Numbered from the stretch's first letter, positions 1 through 10,123 are shown. The stretch is 64,000 bases of DNA from Enterovibrio calviensis DSM 14347 (GCF_000621165.1 NZ_JHZA01000009.1:1-64000), one strand, 5' to 3'. The notes: a model not told the origin generated them from the sequence alone. Made by a program: numbers and translations.

Positions 1-17
1 GCTTATCGTTTAAAGAA

Positions 18-94
18 TGGTGCGCGTGGGAGGATTCGAACCTCCGACCGCCTGGTTCGTAGCCAGGTACTCTATCCAGCTGAGCTACACGCGC
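18..94 (-). tRNA. tRNA-Arg (anticodon ACG)
   Basis: A 77-nt cloverleaf on the minus strand. The seven-base acceptor stem GCGCGTG/CACGCGC is perfect, the 3' CCA is encoded, the T loop reads GGTTCGAATCC, and the anticodon loop CTACGAA gives ACG, which is read as I34. It closely resembles E. coli argV-type tRNA-Arg. It is identical to the copy at 335-411 and is the last visible member of a Ser-Arg-Ser-Arg array downstream of csrA. The array may continue past the left window edge. Confidence 0.97.
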
Positions 95-193
95 ACAGTG
101 CTTTCTTCTTTCATAAAGCGTTCCCTTTGCTTCAAAAGGAACAGTGCCACCAATGAACATTACCATACAGGTAAATTCAGTGGTGGCAAAGAA

Positions 194-285
194 TGGCGGT
201 GAAGGAGGGATTCGAACCCTCGATACGGGATAAACCGTATACTCCCTTAGCAGGGGAGCGCCTTCAGCCTCTCGGCCACCTCACC
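194..285 (-). tRNA. tRNA-Ser (anticodon GCU)
   Basis: A 92-nt class II tRNA with a long variable arm and an encoded 3' CCA. The anticodon loop CTGCTAA gives GCU, which decodes AGC and AGU. The 5' half is nearly identical to E. coli serV. This copy is identical to the one at 487-578 and lies about 100 bp upstream of the tRNA-Arg at 18-94 in the same transcript direction. Confidence 0.97.
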
Positions 286-334
286 GCACAAATCTGGTGC
301 AATAATAAGTCAAATAACTCATTACTTTAAAAAA

Positions 335-411
335 TGGTGCGCGTGGGAGGATTCGAACCTCCGACCGCCTGGTTCGTAGCCAGGTACTCTATCCAGCTGA
401 GCTACACGCGC
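335..411 (-). tRNA. tRNA-Arg (anticodon ACG)
   Basis: The second copy of the ACG arginine tRNA, identical over its 77 nt to 18-94. It follows the tRNA-Ser at 487-578 after a 75-bp spacer, and the spacers within the array differ in sequence. The two pairs therefore look like an old tandem duplication in which only the tRNA bodies are kept identical. Confidence 0.97.
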
Positions 412-486
412 AATATTTCTTTTTGAAACTGTTCTCTTCGCTAGAGAAAACGTGTTGATTGTCATATCAAACCATCAACAAAATAA

Positions 487-578
487 TGGCGGTGAAGGAG
501 GGATTCGAACCCTCGATACGGGATAAACCGTATACTCCCTTAGCAGGGGAGCGCCTTCAGCCTCTCGGCCACCTCACC
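487..578 (-). tRNA. tRNA-Ser (anticodon GCU)
   Basis: The promoter-proximal tRNA of the array, a 92-nt class II tRNA identical to 194-285, with encoded CCA and anticodon GCU. A near-consensus promoter lies about 16 bp upstream of its 5' end. Confidence 0.97.
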
Positions 579-593
579 GTCTTGCGGAGGCAC

Positions 594-621
594 ATATTAC
601 TTTGAGACGAAAATATGTCAA
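594..621 (-). promoter_or_regulatory. Promoter of the tRNA Ser-Arg array
   Basis: On the minus strand a perfect -35 box TTGACA (616-621) is separated by 16 bp from a TAATAT -10 box (594-599). A GC-rich stretch, GCCTCCGC, follows directly. A GC-rich discriminator is typical of stringently controlled stable-RNA promoters. The transcript would start just before the tRNA-Ser at 578. Confidence 0.85.
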
Positions 622-739
622 ACACTTTATCCGTAAAAAGCTGCATTCACGTTGCGTTTGCACACTTCTCCGCCACTTACATCATTGGGCGAACAAAATG
701 TCAGCCATTTGTGTTTTAAATGAACAACCTGACATTCGC

Positions 740-768
740 AAAAAGGCCGATGTATTAATCGGCCTTTT
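740..768 (-). terminator. Rho-independent terminator after csrA
   Basis: A GGCCGAT/ATCGGCC stem (745-751 with 758-764) with a 6-nt loop is followed on the minus strand by five Ts. It sits 23 bp beyond the csrA stop and separates csrA from the tRNA array. A T-run on the other flank makes it potentially bidirectional. Confidence 0.85.
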
Positions 769-790
769 ATAAAATACGTGTGCTTTAGAC

Positions 791-988
791 TTAGAAATTA
801 CCAGTCGTTGGTGCTGGGTTGCCTTTTTCAGCCTGGATACGCATGTAGATCTCTTCACGGTGAACAGAAACCTCTTTAGGCGCGTTCACACCGATACGTA
901 CCTGATTACCTTTAACACCCAGTACGGTTACCGTTACTTCATCACCAATCATCAGCGTTTCACCTACGCGACGAGTCAAAATTAGCAT
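791..988 (-). CDS. csrA: Carbon storage regulator CsrA
   Basis: This 65-residue RNA-binding protein is the post-transcriptional regulator that binds GGA motifs in leader RNAs and blocks or stabilises translation. It is the usual family length, and the N-terminus [16 protein letters not shown] carries the conserved Arg and Gly-Glu-Thr segment of the beta-strand that forms the RNA-binding face. The conserved HREEIY segment follows. The start is fixed by an AAGGAG Shine-Dalgarno sequence 7 nt upstream, which itself sits in a small hairpin. It is monocistronic, with its own leader and terminator. The BarA kinase (33356-36100), which controls CsrA through small RNAs in related bacteria, is in the same window. 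Confidence 0.98.
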   Translation of the reverse strand: MLILTRRVGETLMIGDEVTVTVLGVKGNQVRIGVNAPKEVSVHREEIYMRIQAEKGNPAPTTGNF

Positions 989-1355
989 TCTTCTACTCCT
1001 TGAGTAATTACAACTTTCTTAGTTGAGTCATTGGTCTTCTTACTGCACGAAGTAAACTCACGCGGCAGCTCAAGCTCCGAGATGGACAATCAACATCTTT
1101 CCTTCCTTGCGAGCATCCTTTGTCGAGTGCTGGATACAAACGTCAGCACTCGTCTGGTTTTTCAATATGGCTTATTTCTTTGGCCAACTCCAGTTTGCCA
1201 ATGAGAATTTACCCATAGAATCCAGACATTGTGACTCCTGTGCCCAGAAGATCACCTTTTAAGATACTGCATAGAAAGAAAAGTTCATCCTACCGGTGCA
1301 AAAATTCTGATGTATAAGACTTTGTATAAAAGCCCCACCAGCATTAAGGCGATGC
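989..1355 (-). promoter_or_regulatory. Long csrA leader with CsrA-type GGA motifs
   Basis: If the promoter at 1356-1383 is used, csrA has a leader of about 360 nt with no sizeable gene. On the minus strand it holds GGA motifs at 1116-1118 (in CAAAGGATG), 1104-1106, 1100-1102 and 997-999. The last overlaps the Shine-Dalgarno sequence in a TACTC/GAGTA hairpin (994-1006). A 9-bp inverted repeat CGAGTGCTG/CAGCACTCG lies at 1124-1152. GGA motifs in or next to hairpins are the known CsrA target, so autoregulation is inferred. Vibrio relatives usually carry lysC between alaS and csrA, and no aspartokinase is visible here. Confidence 0.6.
1209..1229 (-). other. Possible 6-codon upstream ORF in the csrA leader
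   Basis: An AGGAGT Shine-Dalgarno match five bases before an ATG opens a six-codon reading frame (MSGFYG, then TAA). A second ATG overlaps its end and opens a 14-codon frame. Both are too short to judge as coding. The good ribosome-binding site is the only support, and nothing is known about function. Confidence 0.25.
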
Positions 1356-1383
1356 ACTATACAGAGATAAAACCAAAGTGCAA
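1356..1383 (-). promoter_or_regulatory. Putative csrA promoter
   Basis: On the minus strand, TTGCAC (1378-1383) and TATAGT (1356-1361) are 16 bp apart, just past the alaS terminator. This is a fair sigma-70 match. Whether csrA has further promoters closer to the gene cannot be told from sequence. Confidence 0.5.
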
Positions 1384-1401
1384 ATAATAAACGATAGGGA
1401 C

Positions 1402-1428
1402 AAAAAAGGCTTCCAATCGGAAGCCTTT
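1402..1428 (-). terminator. Rho-independent terminator after alaS
   Basis: A GGCTTCC/GGAAGCC stem with loop AATC (1408-1425) is followed by a run of Ts on the minus strand. It begins 30 bp after the alaS stop. Confidence 0.9.
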
Positions 1429-1458
1429 CATTAAGAATGCTCTAGGTCATTCTCAGCC

Positions 1459-4041
1459 TTACAGACGCTCAGCCAACCAAGGTGAAACTGTGTCGAGTGC
1501 TGCAGGCAACGCAGCAGCGTCAGAGCCGCCGGCTTGTGCCATATCAGGACGACCACCGCCTTTACCACCGACTTGCTGAGCAACCATGTTGACCAACTCG
1601 CCCGCTTTCACTTTGCCAACAAGATCTTTCGTTACGCCTGCAATGAGCGCCACTTTGTCGTCAGCAACGTTACCAAGGAAAACCACACCGCTACCCATTT
1701 GGTTTTTCAGATCGTCAACCATGGTACGAAGGGCTTTACTGTCTGCGCCATCGAGCTTGCTGATTAGTACTTTCACGCCGTTAATTTCAGTGACGTTGTT
1801 AATCAGGCTTGCACTCTCTTGCGCGGCCAGTTTCTCTTTAAGCTGTTGAATTTCTTTCTCCAGTGCCTTCGCACGGATTTGAGATTCATTCACTTTTGAC
1901 GTGAACTCTTGTTGCTGACGGTAGAATACTTCTTCTGCACCCTTACCCGTTACAGCTTCAATACGACGCACACCAGCAGCAATACCGCTTTCAGAAACAA
2001 GCTTCAGCATACCGATGTCACCGGTACGATTCGCGTGAGTACCGCCACACAGTTCGATTGAGAAATCGCCCATGGTCAATACACGAACTTGCTCGTCATA
2101 CTTCTCGCCGAATAATGCCATTGCGCCTTTTGCTTTTGCAGACTCAATGTCCATCAGCTCAGTGCTAACGTCGTGGTTGCGTCGGATTTGCTCATTCACT
2201 AACGCTTCTACAGTACGAAGTTCTTCCGGCTTCACCGCTTCAAGGTGAGAGAAGTCAAAACGCAGGCCTTCAGCGCGAACCAAAGAGCCTTTCTGTTGTA
2301 CGTGCTCACCCAGAACAATTCGCAGCGCTTCATGCAACAAGTGCGTGGCTGAGTGGTTTAACGCAATCGCTTGGCGACGCTCAGCATCTACTTGTGCAGT
2401 CATGCTGTCACCAACAGACAGTGTGCCGTCGACTAGTTTACCGCGGTGACCAATCGCTGAACCGTACTTTTGAGTATCAAGCACTTCAAACTTGCCCGCT
2501 TCTGTCATCAAGAAGCCTGCATCGCCAGACTGACCACCAGACTCAGCATAGAATGGCGTTTGATCAAGAACGATAACCGCTTCATCTGCCGTTGCTAGCG
2601 TATCGGCTGACAATCCATCAACAAAGATGTCGGTAATTAAGCCACGGCCTTCAGTTTCGCCGTAGCCGGTAAACTCAGAGTCACCGTCAACCTTGATAAC
2701 AGCGTTGTAATCTGTACCGAACTGACCCGCTTCACGTGCACGTTGACGCTGAGCTTCCATCGCCACTTCGAAACCTTCTTCATCAATCGACAGGTTGCGC
2801 TCACGAGCAACATCGTTGGTAAGGTCAGCAGGGAAACCGTAGGTATCGTAAAGTTTGAAAACTGTCTCGCCGTCAAGCACATCGCCTTTCAGGCCTTCTA
2901 GCGCTTCATCTAGAATTGCCATACCGCGATCCAAGGTGCGACCGAAGTTTTCTTCTTCAATCTTCAGCACTTTCTCAACCAAAGCCTGCTGTTTTTTCAG
3001 CTCTTCGCCAGCGGTGCCCATGATCTCAGCCAATGGACCAACAAGCTTGTAGAAGTAAGACCCTTTCGCGCCTAGCTTGTTACCATGACGAACTGCGCGA
3101 CGAATAATACGACGCAGTACATAGCCACGACCTTCGTTTGACGGCATCACACCATCAACGATCAGGAACGCACAAGAACGAATGTGGTCAGCCACAACAC
3201 GTAGTGATTGGTTAGACAAATCGTCATAGCCGATCACTTCCGCCGCTGATTTAATTAGGGTTTGGAAGATGTCGATTTCGTAGTTTGAGTGAACGCCTTG
3301 CATGATTGCAGCAATACGCTCAATGCCCATACCGGTATCAACAGACGGCTTCGGCAGTGGTTCCATCGTGCCATCGGCTTGACGGTTGAACTGCATGAAT
3401 ACGTTGTTCCAGATCTCGATGTAACGGTCGCCATCTTCTTCAGGAGAGCCCGGAGGACCGCCCCAGATGTGATCGCCGTGATCGTAGAAAATTTCAGTAC
3501 AAGGACCACAAGGGCCAGTGTCACCCATCTGCCAGAAGTTATCTGACTCAAATGGCTTGCCACCTTCTTTATCACCAATGCGCACGATACGATCCGCAGG
3601 AATGCCCACTTTCTCATTCCAAAGCGCGAACGCTTCATCATCCGTTTCGTAAACCGTTACCATCAAACGATCTTTTGGCAGTTTCAGAACGTCAGTCAAA
3701 AACTCCCATGCGTAGTTAATCGCATCTTCTTTGAAGTAATCGCCAAAGCTGAAGTTACCTAGCATTTCAAAGAATGTGTGGTGACGGGCAGTAAAACCGA
3801 CATTTTCCAGGTCATTATGCTTACCACCGGCACGAACACAGCGCTGCGCTGATGTTGCACGCGTATAGGCGCGTTTCTCGGCGCCAAGGAAGCAATCTTT
3901 AAACTGATTCATACCTGCGTTTGTAAACAACAGTGTCGGGTCGTTTGCAGGCACAAGCGATGAGCTAGGCACGATGGTGTGCCCTTTGCTTTCAAAGAAT
4001 TCGAGAAACGCTGTGCGAACCTCGTCGGTGCTCATGTACAT
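1459..4041 (-). CDS. alaS: Alanine--tRNA ligase
   Basis: This cytoplasmic class II synthetase charges tRNA-Ala and edits mis-charged Ser and Gly. At 860 residues it is close to the usual 870-880. The order is a catalytic N-terminal domain with [16 protein letters not shown] near residue 70, a tRNA-recognition domain, an editing domain with zinc ligands HSATH near residue 560 and CGGTH near 665, and a C-terminal glycine-rich domain. The start is ATG at 4041 or the ATG two codons later, and an AGGA box fits either. It lies downstream of recX, as in most gammaproteobacteria. Confidence 0.98.
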   Translation of the reverse strand: MYMSTDEVRTAFLEFFESKGHTIVPSSSLVPANDPTLLFTNAGMNQFKDCFLGAEKRAYTRATSAQRCVRAGGKHNDLENVGFTARHHTFFEMLGNFSFGDYFKEDAINYAWEFLTDVLKLPKDRLMVTVYETDDEAFALWNEKVGIPADRIVRIGDKEGGKPFESDNFWQMGDTGPCGPCTEIFYDHGDHIWGGPPGSPEEDGDRYIEIWNNVFMQFNRQADGTMEPLPKPSVDTGMGIERIAAIMQGVHSNYEIDIFQTLIKSAAEVIGYDDLSNQSLRVVADHIRSCAFLIVDGVMPSNEGRGYVLRRIIRRAVRHGNKLGAKGSYFYKLVGPLAEIMGTAGEELKKQQALVEKVLKIEEENFGRTLDRGMAILDEALEGLKGDVLDGETVFKLYDTYGFPADLTNDVARERNLSIDEEGFEVAMEAQRQRAREAGQFGTDYNAVIKVDGDSEFTGYGETEGRGLITDIFVDGLSADTLATADEAVIVLDQTPFYAESGGQSGDAGFLMTEAGKFEVLDTQKYGSAIGHRGKLVDGTLSVGDSMTAQVDAERRQAIALNHSATHLLHEALRIVLGEHVQQKGSLVRAEGLRFDFSHLEAVKPEELRTVEALVNEQIRRNHDVSTELMDIESAKAKGAMALFGEKYDEQVRVLTMGDFSIELCGGTHANRTGDIGMLKLVSESGIAAGVRRIEAVTGKGAEEVFYRQQQEFTSKVNESQIRAKALEKEIQQLKEKLAAQESASLINNVTEINGVKVLISKLDGADSKALRTMVDDLKNQMGSGVVFLGNVADDKVALIAGVTKDLVGKVKAGELVNMVAQQVGGKGGGRPDMAQAGGSDAAALPAALDTVSPWLAERL

Positions 4042-4196
4042 TGGCTAATCCTGAAATTGGAGTGGTGGTGGCAAAAAAATCGCGATTGAATGCGATATTA
4101 CCAGAGTCAATTGGGGCTTATTGTAAACAACCTGTGGGGTGTCGAAAAGAGGCAGAAACAAGATAGCTCGCAGTGCAAGCCAAGAAAGGCAAGGAT

Positions 4197-4649
4197 TTAG
4201 CTTTCTTTTGATAGTGCGTAGTTGATTTGATCGAAACTAAAGCCGCGGCTTTGCAGGTATCGCGTCCACTTGGCACGTTGCTTAAAATCAACCTCCGGCA
4301 AAACGCCGTCAAGATCAGCAAAGCGACGAGTCGCTAACTCTTTGGCTAACTCATACCAATCATGCTGTTGATTTTCTTGCGCTGTTTCCAGCATATCAGT
4401 GGTGATACCTTTACGTTTGGCATCAAAGCAGATTCGTTGCCATCCGTGTCCTTTCGACACGCCATGACGTAACGTTGCTTCGGCAAAACGCTTGTCATCC
4501 AGCCAGCCATGGTAATGGCAATGCTCAATAGCAATATCAATGTCTTCTGGTGGGCACTGTTTCTGCGCCAGCTTTTGGCGAAGTTCCAGTTCAGAATGAT
4601 CGCGGCGGGCAAGCATGCCCACCGCTAATTCTCTAGCGCTTAAAGTCAG
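4197..4649 (-). CDS. recX: Regulatory protein RecX
   Basis: RecX binds RecA filaments and limits their extension. The sequence [15 protein letters not shown] followed by three-helix repeats is the RecX family pattern. The first conventional start, GTG at 4622, gives 141 residues but would begin inside the first conserved helix. The frame stays open upstream and reads [16 protein letters not shown] from a CTG at 4649 that overlaps the recA stop codon. The family's N-terminal helix favours this longer form or one starting further upstream. The gene directly follows recA, so it is probably co-transcribed and SOS-induced. The function is sure and the start is not. Confidence 0.9.
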   Translation of the reverse strand: MTLSARELAVGMLARRDHSELELRQKLAQKQCPPEDIDIAIEHCHYHGWLDDKRFAEATLRHGVSKGHGWQRICFDAKRKGITTDMLETAQENQQHDWYELAKELATRRFADLDGVLPEVDFKQRAKWTRYLQSRGFSFDQINYALSKES

Positions 4650-5689
4650 AACACTTCGCCTTCTGGCTGCTTATCGTCTTCTTTCGCGCTTTCTTCTTTA
4701 CCACTGCTCAACAACATGTCACGCAGTTTCTTGTCTAGCTCTTGAGCAAGGTGCGAGTTCTCTTTCAGGTACTTACAAGAGTTCGATTTACCCTGGCCAA
4801 TTTTGTCACCGTTGTAGCTGTACCACGCGCCTGCTTTCTCAACCAGCTTGTGCTTCACGCCCAAGTCGATCAATTCGCCATAAAGGTTGATACCTTCACC
4901 GTACATGATTTGGAATTCAGCTTGTTTAAACGGTGCAGCAATCTTGTTCTTCACCACTTTTACGCGGGTGTCATTACCCACAATCTCATCGCCTTCTTTG
5001 ATAGAGCCGATACGGCGAATATCAAGACGAACAGACGCGTAAAACTTCAGTGCGTTACCACCTGTAGTGGTTTCTGGGTTACCAAACATCACACCAATCT
5101 TCATACGGATCTGGTTGATGAAAATCATCAAGGTGTTGCTGTTCTTGATGTTGGCGGTCAGCTTACGCATGGCTTGAGAAAGCATACGAGCTTGGAGACC
5201 CATGTGAGAGTCACCCATTTCGCCTTCGATTTCCGCTTTTGGCGTCAATGCCGCCACGGAGTCAATGATGATAACGTCAACAGCACCTGAGCGAGTCAAT
5301 GCGTCAGCAATTTCCAGAGCCTGCTCACCAGTATCTGGCTGTGAAACCAACAGGTTATCGATATCAACGCCTAGCTTGCCTGCGTAAACAGGGTCAAGGG
5401 CGTGCTCTGCATCGATGAACGCACAGGTTTTGCCCGCTTTTTGCGCTTCAGCGACAACTTGCAGCGTGAGCGTTGTTTTACCTGAAGATTCAGGACCATA
5501 GATTTCAACAATACGACCGAATGGCAAGCCACCCGCTCCCAGCGCGATATCCAGCGACAATGAACCGGTCGATACGGTTTCAATATCCATGGTGCGATCA
5601 TCGCCAAGGCGCATGATCGAACCTTTACCAAATTGTTTCTCGATCTGGCCTAGAGCTGCGGCTAACGCCTTCTGTTTGTTGTCGTCCAT
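4646..5689 (-). CDS. recA: Recombinase RecA
   Basis: The ATP-dependent strand-exchange protein and LexA co-protease. Features include the N-terminal polymerisation segment, Walker A GPESSGKT near residues 66-73, the conserved [20 protein letters not shown] stretch, and an acidic C-terminal tail ending KQPEGEVF. The start is placed at the ATG giving MDDNKQKAL (347 residues), because GGAG lies 8 nt upstream. An in-frame ATG 21 bp earlier lacks this support. The promoter has a textbook SOS box. recX follows with essentially no gap. Confidence 0.98.
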   Translation of the reverse strand: MDDNKQKALAAALGQIEKQFGKGSIMRLGDDRTMDIETVSTGSLSLDIALGAGGLPFGRIVEIYGPESSGKTTLTLQVVAEAQKAGKTCAFIDAEHALDPVYAGKLGVDIDNLLVSQPDTGEQALEIADALTRSGAVDVIIIDSVAALTPKAEIEGEMGDSHMGLQARMLSQAMRKLTANIKNSNTLMIFINQIRMKIGVMFGNPETTTGGNALKFYASVRLDIRRIGSIKEGDEIVGNDTRVKVVKNKIAAPFKQAEFQIMYGEGINLYGELIDLGVKHKLVEKAGAWYSYNGDKIGQGKSNSCKYLKENSHLAQELDKKLRDMLLSSGKEESAKEDDKQPEGEVF

Positions 5690-5745
5690 TTGATTCTCCA
5701 ACGGAAGCAATATTCGTTCAGATAACTGTTCGTTAATTGATGCTA

Positions 5746-5773
5746 AGTATACTGTCCATTTATACAGTGTCTA
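5746..5773 (-). promoter_or_regulatory. recA promoter with embedded LexA (SOS) box
   Basis: On the minus strand, TAGACA (-35, 5768-5773) and TATACT (-10, 5746-5751) are 16 bp apart. The spacer is exactly the SOS box CTGT-N8-ACAG (5752-5767). LexA bound there would block RNA polymerase, the same architecture as the E. coli recA promoter. Confidence 0.95.
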
Positions 5774-5813
5774 GCCCTGTGTAACATTTTTCTTTGCTTT
5801 CGTGTTACGTCTC

Positions 5814-6302
5814 TTATTTTTCTGCTTCGAGGTAACTCAGCAAACGACACAAACTGTGGGCAATGGTGTTTCTGCGAATTTCATACCGTGAACCATCAAA
5901 CAAACAGGTTTCTGTTACAACGCCTTTCTTAGTGGCCCAGCCGAAGCACACCATGCCTACGGGTTTCTCGTCACTGCCCCCTGTCGGGCCTGCAATACCG
6001 CTTACCGCCAACGCAAAATCGGCACTGGCCGCATCAAGTGCACCCTGCGCCATTTCCGCGACCACCTCTTCACTCACTGCGCCATGAGCCGTCAAGGTTG
6101 CCTCTGACACTCCAACCAAGTCATGCTTCGCCTCGTTACTGTATGTCACGAATGCGCGTTCGAACCATGCTGAACTTCCTGCAATTTCCGTCAACATATA
6201 GGCTATCCCGCCACCTGTGCATGACTCTGCAGTGGTCACCGACTGTTGATTCTCTTTAAGTCGTTCACCGACTTTTGTCGCCAAATTCACTAACTGTTCC
6301 AT
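5814..6302 (-). CDS. pncC: Nicotinamide-nucleotide amidohydrolase PncC (CinA C-terminal family)
   Basis: This protein deamidates nicotinamide mononucleotide to nicotinate mononucleotide in pyridine-nucleotide salvage. At 162 residues it has the stand-alone CinA C-terminal domain. Conserved blocks are TTAESCTGGGIAYMLTEIAG near residues 23-42, VTYSNEAK, and AVSGIAGPTGG near residue 100. GAGGG precedes the ATG. It sits between recA and mutS and is transcribed leftward towards recA, the usual place in gammaproteobacteria. The original competence-damage (CinA) annotation reflects this location. Confidence 0.93.
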   Translation of the reverse strand: MEQLVNLATKVGERLKENQQSVTTAESCTGGGIAYMLTEIAGSSAWFERAFVTYSNEAKHDLVGVSEATLTAHGAVSEEVVAEMAQGALDAASADFALAVSGIAGPTGGSDEKPVGMVCFGWATKKGVVTETCLFDGSRYEIRRNTIAHSLCRLLSYLEAEK

Positions 6303-6428
6303 GCTTCCCTCTGACGGTCATTTTTTTCAACATCTTTCAGCCATCGCGAGATCGATACTTTACCCTTTCACCGCGATTCACGTATCCTTGTTGCCTTCTC
6401 TTACCTTTGTAATTTTGCAGGCCAGAAC

Positions 6429-8996
6429 GTGACAGTACAAGCACCCACTAATCACACGCCGATGATGCAGCAATATCTAAGAATTAAAGCTCAGCATCCC
6501 GAAGAACTTCTTTTCTATCGCATGGGTGATTTCTACGAATTGTTTTTTGACGATGCAAAGCGAGCTTCTCAACTGCTCGACATTTCATTGACTAAACGTG
6601 GTGCTTCCGCAGGCGAACCCATCCCGATGGCTGGCGTTCCTTACCATTCTGTCGAAGGTTACCTTGCGCGTCTGGTTCAGCTCGGAGAATCCGCTGCAAT
6701 TTGTGAACAAATTGGCGATCCTGCCACCAGCAAAGGGCCCGTTGACCGCCAAGTGGTCCGCATCATCACCCCTGGAACCGTATCAGACGAAGCTTTGCTC
6801 AGTGAACGCGTCGATAACCTTGTTGCTGCCATTTATGCGCAAGGCGAACGTTTTGGTTACGCCACGCTAGATATTACTTCCGGTCGCTTCCTATTAAGTG
6901 AACCTGGCACCGAAGAAGAAATGCAGGCCGAGCTTCAGCGCACACGCCCCGCAGAATTGCTCTACCCTGAGGACTTTGCATTTCCCGCTCTCACCGCCAT
7001 GAGTAAAGGCAGCCGCCGTCGCCCAATTTGGGAATTCGACATTGAAACGGCCAAACAACAGCTCAATCAGCAGTTCGGCACGCGCGATCTTGTTGGCTTT
7101 GGTGTTGAAAGCTGCTCGCTCGGTCTAGCTGCTGCCGGATGCTTAATGCAATACGTGAAAGACACTCAACGTACTGCTTTGCCACACATTCGCGCTTTGG
7201 TGAAAGAAAACAAAGACCATGCAGTGATTTTAGATGCTGCCACGCGCCGCAACCTTGAATTAACGCAAAATCTGTCTGGCGGGTTGGAAAATACCGTCGC
7301 CTCTGTGTTGGATAAAACCACCACCGCAATGGGCAGCCGACTGCTAAAACGTTGGCTTCATCAGCCGATGCGAGACTTTACTGTCGTCAACGCGCGCCTA
7401 GACGCCATTACGGCATTAAAAGAAACCGGGATCTATTCTGACCTCGCCACGACATTACACCCAGTCGGCGATATGGAGCGGATCTTGGCGCGTTTAGCAC
7501 TGCGTTCTGCGCGTCCACGCGATATGGCAAGACTCCGCGGTGCGTTGCAGCAATTGCCAGACGTCGAGTCACTGTTAGGTGAAATCGATAACCCGTCTAT
7601 TGTGCCGCTAAAAGCTGCCTGCGAACCTGTCCCTGAGTTAGTACAACTCTTGGTTGATGCGGTCGTTGAAGCACCACCTGTGGTTATTCGCGATGGTGGG
7701 GTGATTGCACCCGGCTATAACGCGGAGCTGGACGAATGGCGTGAGCTTGCCGATGGCGCGACGCGTTATCTCGACGAACTAGAGCGTCGTGAACGTGAGC
7801 AACATGATATCGACACGCTCAAGGTTGGATTCAATCAAGTCCACGGTTTCTTTATTCAAGTGAGCCGAGGCCAAAGCCACTTAGTGCCGCCTCATTACGT
7901 GCGTCGCCAAACGCTAAAGAATGCTGAGCGCTACATCATTCCCGAACTCAAAGAGCATGAAGACAAAGTGCTTAACTCGAAATCCAAAGCACTCGCATTA
8001 GAGAAAAAGCTTTGGGAAGAGTTGTTCGACATGCTGCTCCCGAACCTTGAAACGTTGCAACGCATCTCTGATGCACTCTCAACGCTTGATGTCATGGCTA
8101 ACCTCGCTGAGCGCGCCGATACACTGAATTACTGTCGCCCTTCGCTGAGCGATAAACGTGGCATTGATATCACTGGGGGTCGTCACCCTGTGGTTGAACA
8201 AGTGCTGGACGCGCCGTTCATTGCCAACCCAACGTCGCTTCATCCCGATCGTCGTATGCTGATCATTACTGGCCCGAACATGGGCGGTAAATCGACCTAT
8301 ATGCGCCAAACCGCATTGATCACCTTGCTAGCTCATATCGGTTCTTATGTGCCAGCAGAGTCCGTCACGCTAGGGCCTGTTGATCGTATTTTCACCCGCA
8401 TTGGCGCTTCCGATGATCTGGCCTCAGGCCGCTCTACCTTCATGGTGGAAATGACGGAAACGGCCAATATCCTTCACAATGCGACTGAAAATAGTTTGGT
8501 TTTGATGGATGAAATCGGCCGCGGAACCAGCACTTATGATGGTCTTTCTCTGGCTTGGGCAAGTGCGGAATGGCTGGCTGAAAGGCTAAAAGCCATGACC
8601 CTGTTCGCCACTCACTACTTTGAGTTAACCGAACTGTCAGGACAGGTTGATGGGTTGGTAAATGTTCACCTTGACGCTGTAGAGCATGGTGATGAAATTG
8701 CCTTCATGCATGCTGTTCAAGAAGGCGCTGCAAGCAAATCTTATGGTCTCGCCGTGGCGGGGCTTGCTGGTGTGCCGAAAACGGTAATCCAGCGAGCTAA
8801 AAACAAGTTACGTCAGCTAGAAGCTAGCGGACATGAAGTCGTCACGGGTGAAGCGGTTAAACCATCTGCCGCAGCGCAACTGTCACTGTTACCTGAATTG
8901 AGCGAAACAGAAAAAGCGTTAGCCGACATCGAGCCCGACAACTTAACACCAAGACAAGCGTTAGACGCACTGTATCGACTCAAAGCGCTTCTTTAA
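6429..8996 (+). CDS. mutS: DNA mismatch repair protein MutS
   Basis: MutS recognises base mismatches and small loops and starts methyl-directed repair with MutL and MutH. The protein is 855 residues. The mismatch-wedging Phe-Tyr-Glu motif is at 35-37, followed by connector, lever and clamp domains. The C-terminal ATPase has Walker [10 protein letters not shown] near residue 614 and the Walker B region [16 protein letters not shown]. The start is GTG at 6429. It is divergent from pncC and convergent with rpoS, with which it shares a bidirectional terminator. Confidence 0.98.
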   Translation: MTVQAPTNHTPMMQQYLRIKAQHPEELLFYRMGDFYELFFDDAKRASQLLDISLTKRGASAGEPIPMAGVPYHSVEGYLARLVQLGESAAICEQIGDPATSKGPVDRQVVRIITPGTVSDEALLSERVDNLVAAIYAQGERFGYATLDITSGRFLLSEPGTEEEMQAELQRTRPAELLYPEDFAFPALTAMSKGSRRRPIWEFDIETAKQQLNQQFGTRDLVGFGVESCSLGLAAAGCLMQYVKDTQRTALPHIRALVKENKDHAVILDAATRRNLELTQNLSGGLENTVASVLDKTTTAMGSRLLKRWLHQPMRDFTVVNARLDAITALKETGIYSDLATTLHPVGDMERILARLALRSARPRDMARLRGALQQLPDVESLLGEIDNPSIVPLKAACEPVPELVQLLVDAVVEAPPVVIRDGGVIAPGYNAELDEWRELADGATRYLDELERREREQHDIDTLKVGFNQVHGFFIQVSRGQSHLVPPHYVRRQTLKNAERYIIPELKEHEDKVLNSKSKALALEKKLWEELFDMLLPNLETLQRISDALSTLDVMANLAERADTLNYCRPSLSDKRGIDITGGRHPVVEQVLDAPFIANPTSLHPDRRMLIITGPNMGGKSTYMRQTALITLLAHIGSYVPAESVTLGPVDRIFTRIGASDDLASGRSTFMVEMTETANILHNATENSLVLMDEIGRGTSTYDGLSLAWASAEWLAERLKAMTLFATHYFELTELSGQVDGLVNVHLDAVEHGDEIAFMHAVQEGAASKSYGLAVAGLAGVPKTVIQRAKNKLRQLEASGHEVVTGEAVKPSAAAQLSLLPELSETEKALADIEPDNLTPRQALDALYRLKALL

Positions 8997-9026
8997 GCAA
9001 CAATAACGTCTCTAGCTCTATAAAAC

Positions 9027-9050
9027 GAAAAAGCCCCGTAAGGGGCTTTT
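9027..9050. terminator. Bidirectional terminator between mutS and rpoS
   Basis: AAAAGCCCC/GGGGCTTTT (9029-9037 with 9042-9050) forms a strong GC stem with A and T tracts on opposite sides, so it can end both the rightward mutS and the leftward rpoS transcripts. Confidence 0.9.
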
Positions 9051-9089
9051 CATTAAGCACTGAAAAGGAAAAGCAAAAAGGAGATGTGC

Positions 9090-10067
9090 TTAATGTTCAG
9101 TATTGAAAAGTGATTCGATATTCAGGCCTTGGTGAGTCAACATATCGCGCAGACGGCGCAAGCCTTCTACTTGAATTTGACGTACTCGCTCACGCGTCAA
9201 GCCTATCTCACGACCAACATCTTCAAGTGTTGACGCTTCATGACCCAGCAATCCGAAACGACGCGCTAACACTTCACGTTGTTTAGGGTTTAACTCTTGC
9301 AGCCAATGAACAATAGATTTCTTCATGTCATCGTCTTGCGTGGTCGTTTCCGGTCCGCCTTCTTTTTCATCAGGGATGATATCAAGAAGCGCTTTTTCGG
9401 AATCACCACCAATCGGATTGTCCACCGAACTAATGCGTTCATTTAGACGAAGCATGCGGTTTACATCTTCAACAGGCTTATCTAGCTGAAATGCGATGTC
9501 TTCTGCTGTCGGTTCATGGTCGAGTTTTTGCGCCAGCTCTCGAGCAGTACGCAAGTAAACATTCAACTCTTTAACAACATGAATAGGGAGGCGGATGGTG
9601 CGAGTTTGGTTCATGATCGCACGTTCGATGGTCTGACGAATCCACCATGTCGCATAAGTAGAAAAACGGAAGCCTCGTTCAGGGTCAAATTTCTCAACCG
9701 CACGAATTAGACCTAGGTTTCCCTCTTCGACGAGATCAAGCAATGCGAGACCACGGTTGGAGTAGCGTCGAGATATTTTCACCACCAAGCGGAGGTTACT
9801 CTCAATCATGCGCTTACGAGCAGCTTCATCACCACGAAGAGCACGACGGGCGTACAACACTTCTTCTTCTGCTGTCAGCAGAGGCGAATAGCCGATTTCG
9901 CTCAAGTAAAGTTGTGTCGCATCCAATGCTTTGGATGATGCAGTAAAGGATATTGATTCTTCGACGCTTTCTGTCGTTTCAGCTTCGGTATCAAGTTCCA
10001 TTTGCTCGATATCAGCTTCTTCAACATTCAAATCGTCGACTTTCTTTGCGGTATTATTCTGACTCAT
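9090..10067 (-). CDS. rpoS: RNA polymerase sigma factor RpoS (sigma-38)
   Basis: The master sigma factor of stationary phase and general stress. With the start at MSQNNTAKK (GGGAGG Shine-Dalgarno 4 nt upstream) it has 325 residues. An earlier in-frame ATG at 10097 lacks such a site. The order is an acidic N-terminal extension, region 1.2 ([21 protein letters not shown]), region 2 with the -10-binding stretch [14 protein letters not shown], region 3, and region 4 with the helix-turn-helix [20 protein letters not shown]. It lies downstream of nlpD, and in relatives the main rpoS promoter is inside nlpD. Confidence 0.98.
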   Translation of the reverse strand: MSQNNTAKKVDDLNVEEADIEQMELDTEAETTESVEESISFTASSKALDATQLYLSEIGYSPLLTAEEEVLYARRALRGDEAARKRMIESNLRLVVKISRRYSNRGLALLDLVEEGNLGLIRAVEKFDPERGFRFSTYATWWIRQTIERAIMNQTRTIRLPIHVVKELNVYLRTARELAQKLDHEPTAEDIAFQLDKPVEDVNRMLRLNERISSVDNPIGGDSEKALLDIIPDEKEGGPETTTQDDDMKKSIVHWLQELNPKQREVLARRFGLLGHEASTLEDVGREIGLTRERVRQIQVEGLRRLRDMLTHQGLNIESLFNTEH

Positions 10068-10123
10068 AGCGCCTCCCAATTTTGGCATAAGCAGCAAGAC
10101 AGTACAGCAACATCTGTCCCGGT

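Noticed and set aside
989-1383. Remnant of lysC between alaS and csrA
   Set aside because: Translation of the region in the relevant frames gave no stretch resembling aspartokinase, so absence rather than decay is the supported statement.
4742-5290. 182-residue frame antisense to recA
   Set aside because: It is a shadow of recA in a reverse frame, with no homology or ribosome-binding site, in a region whose true product is certain.
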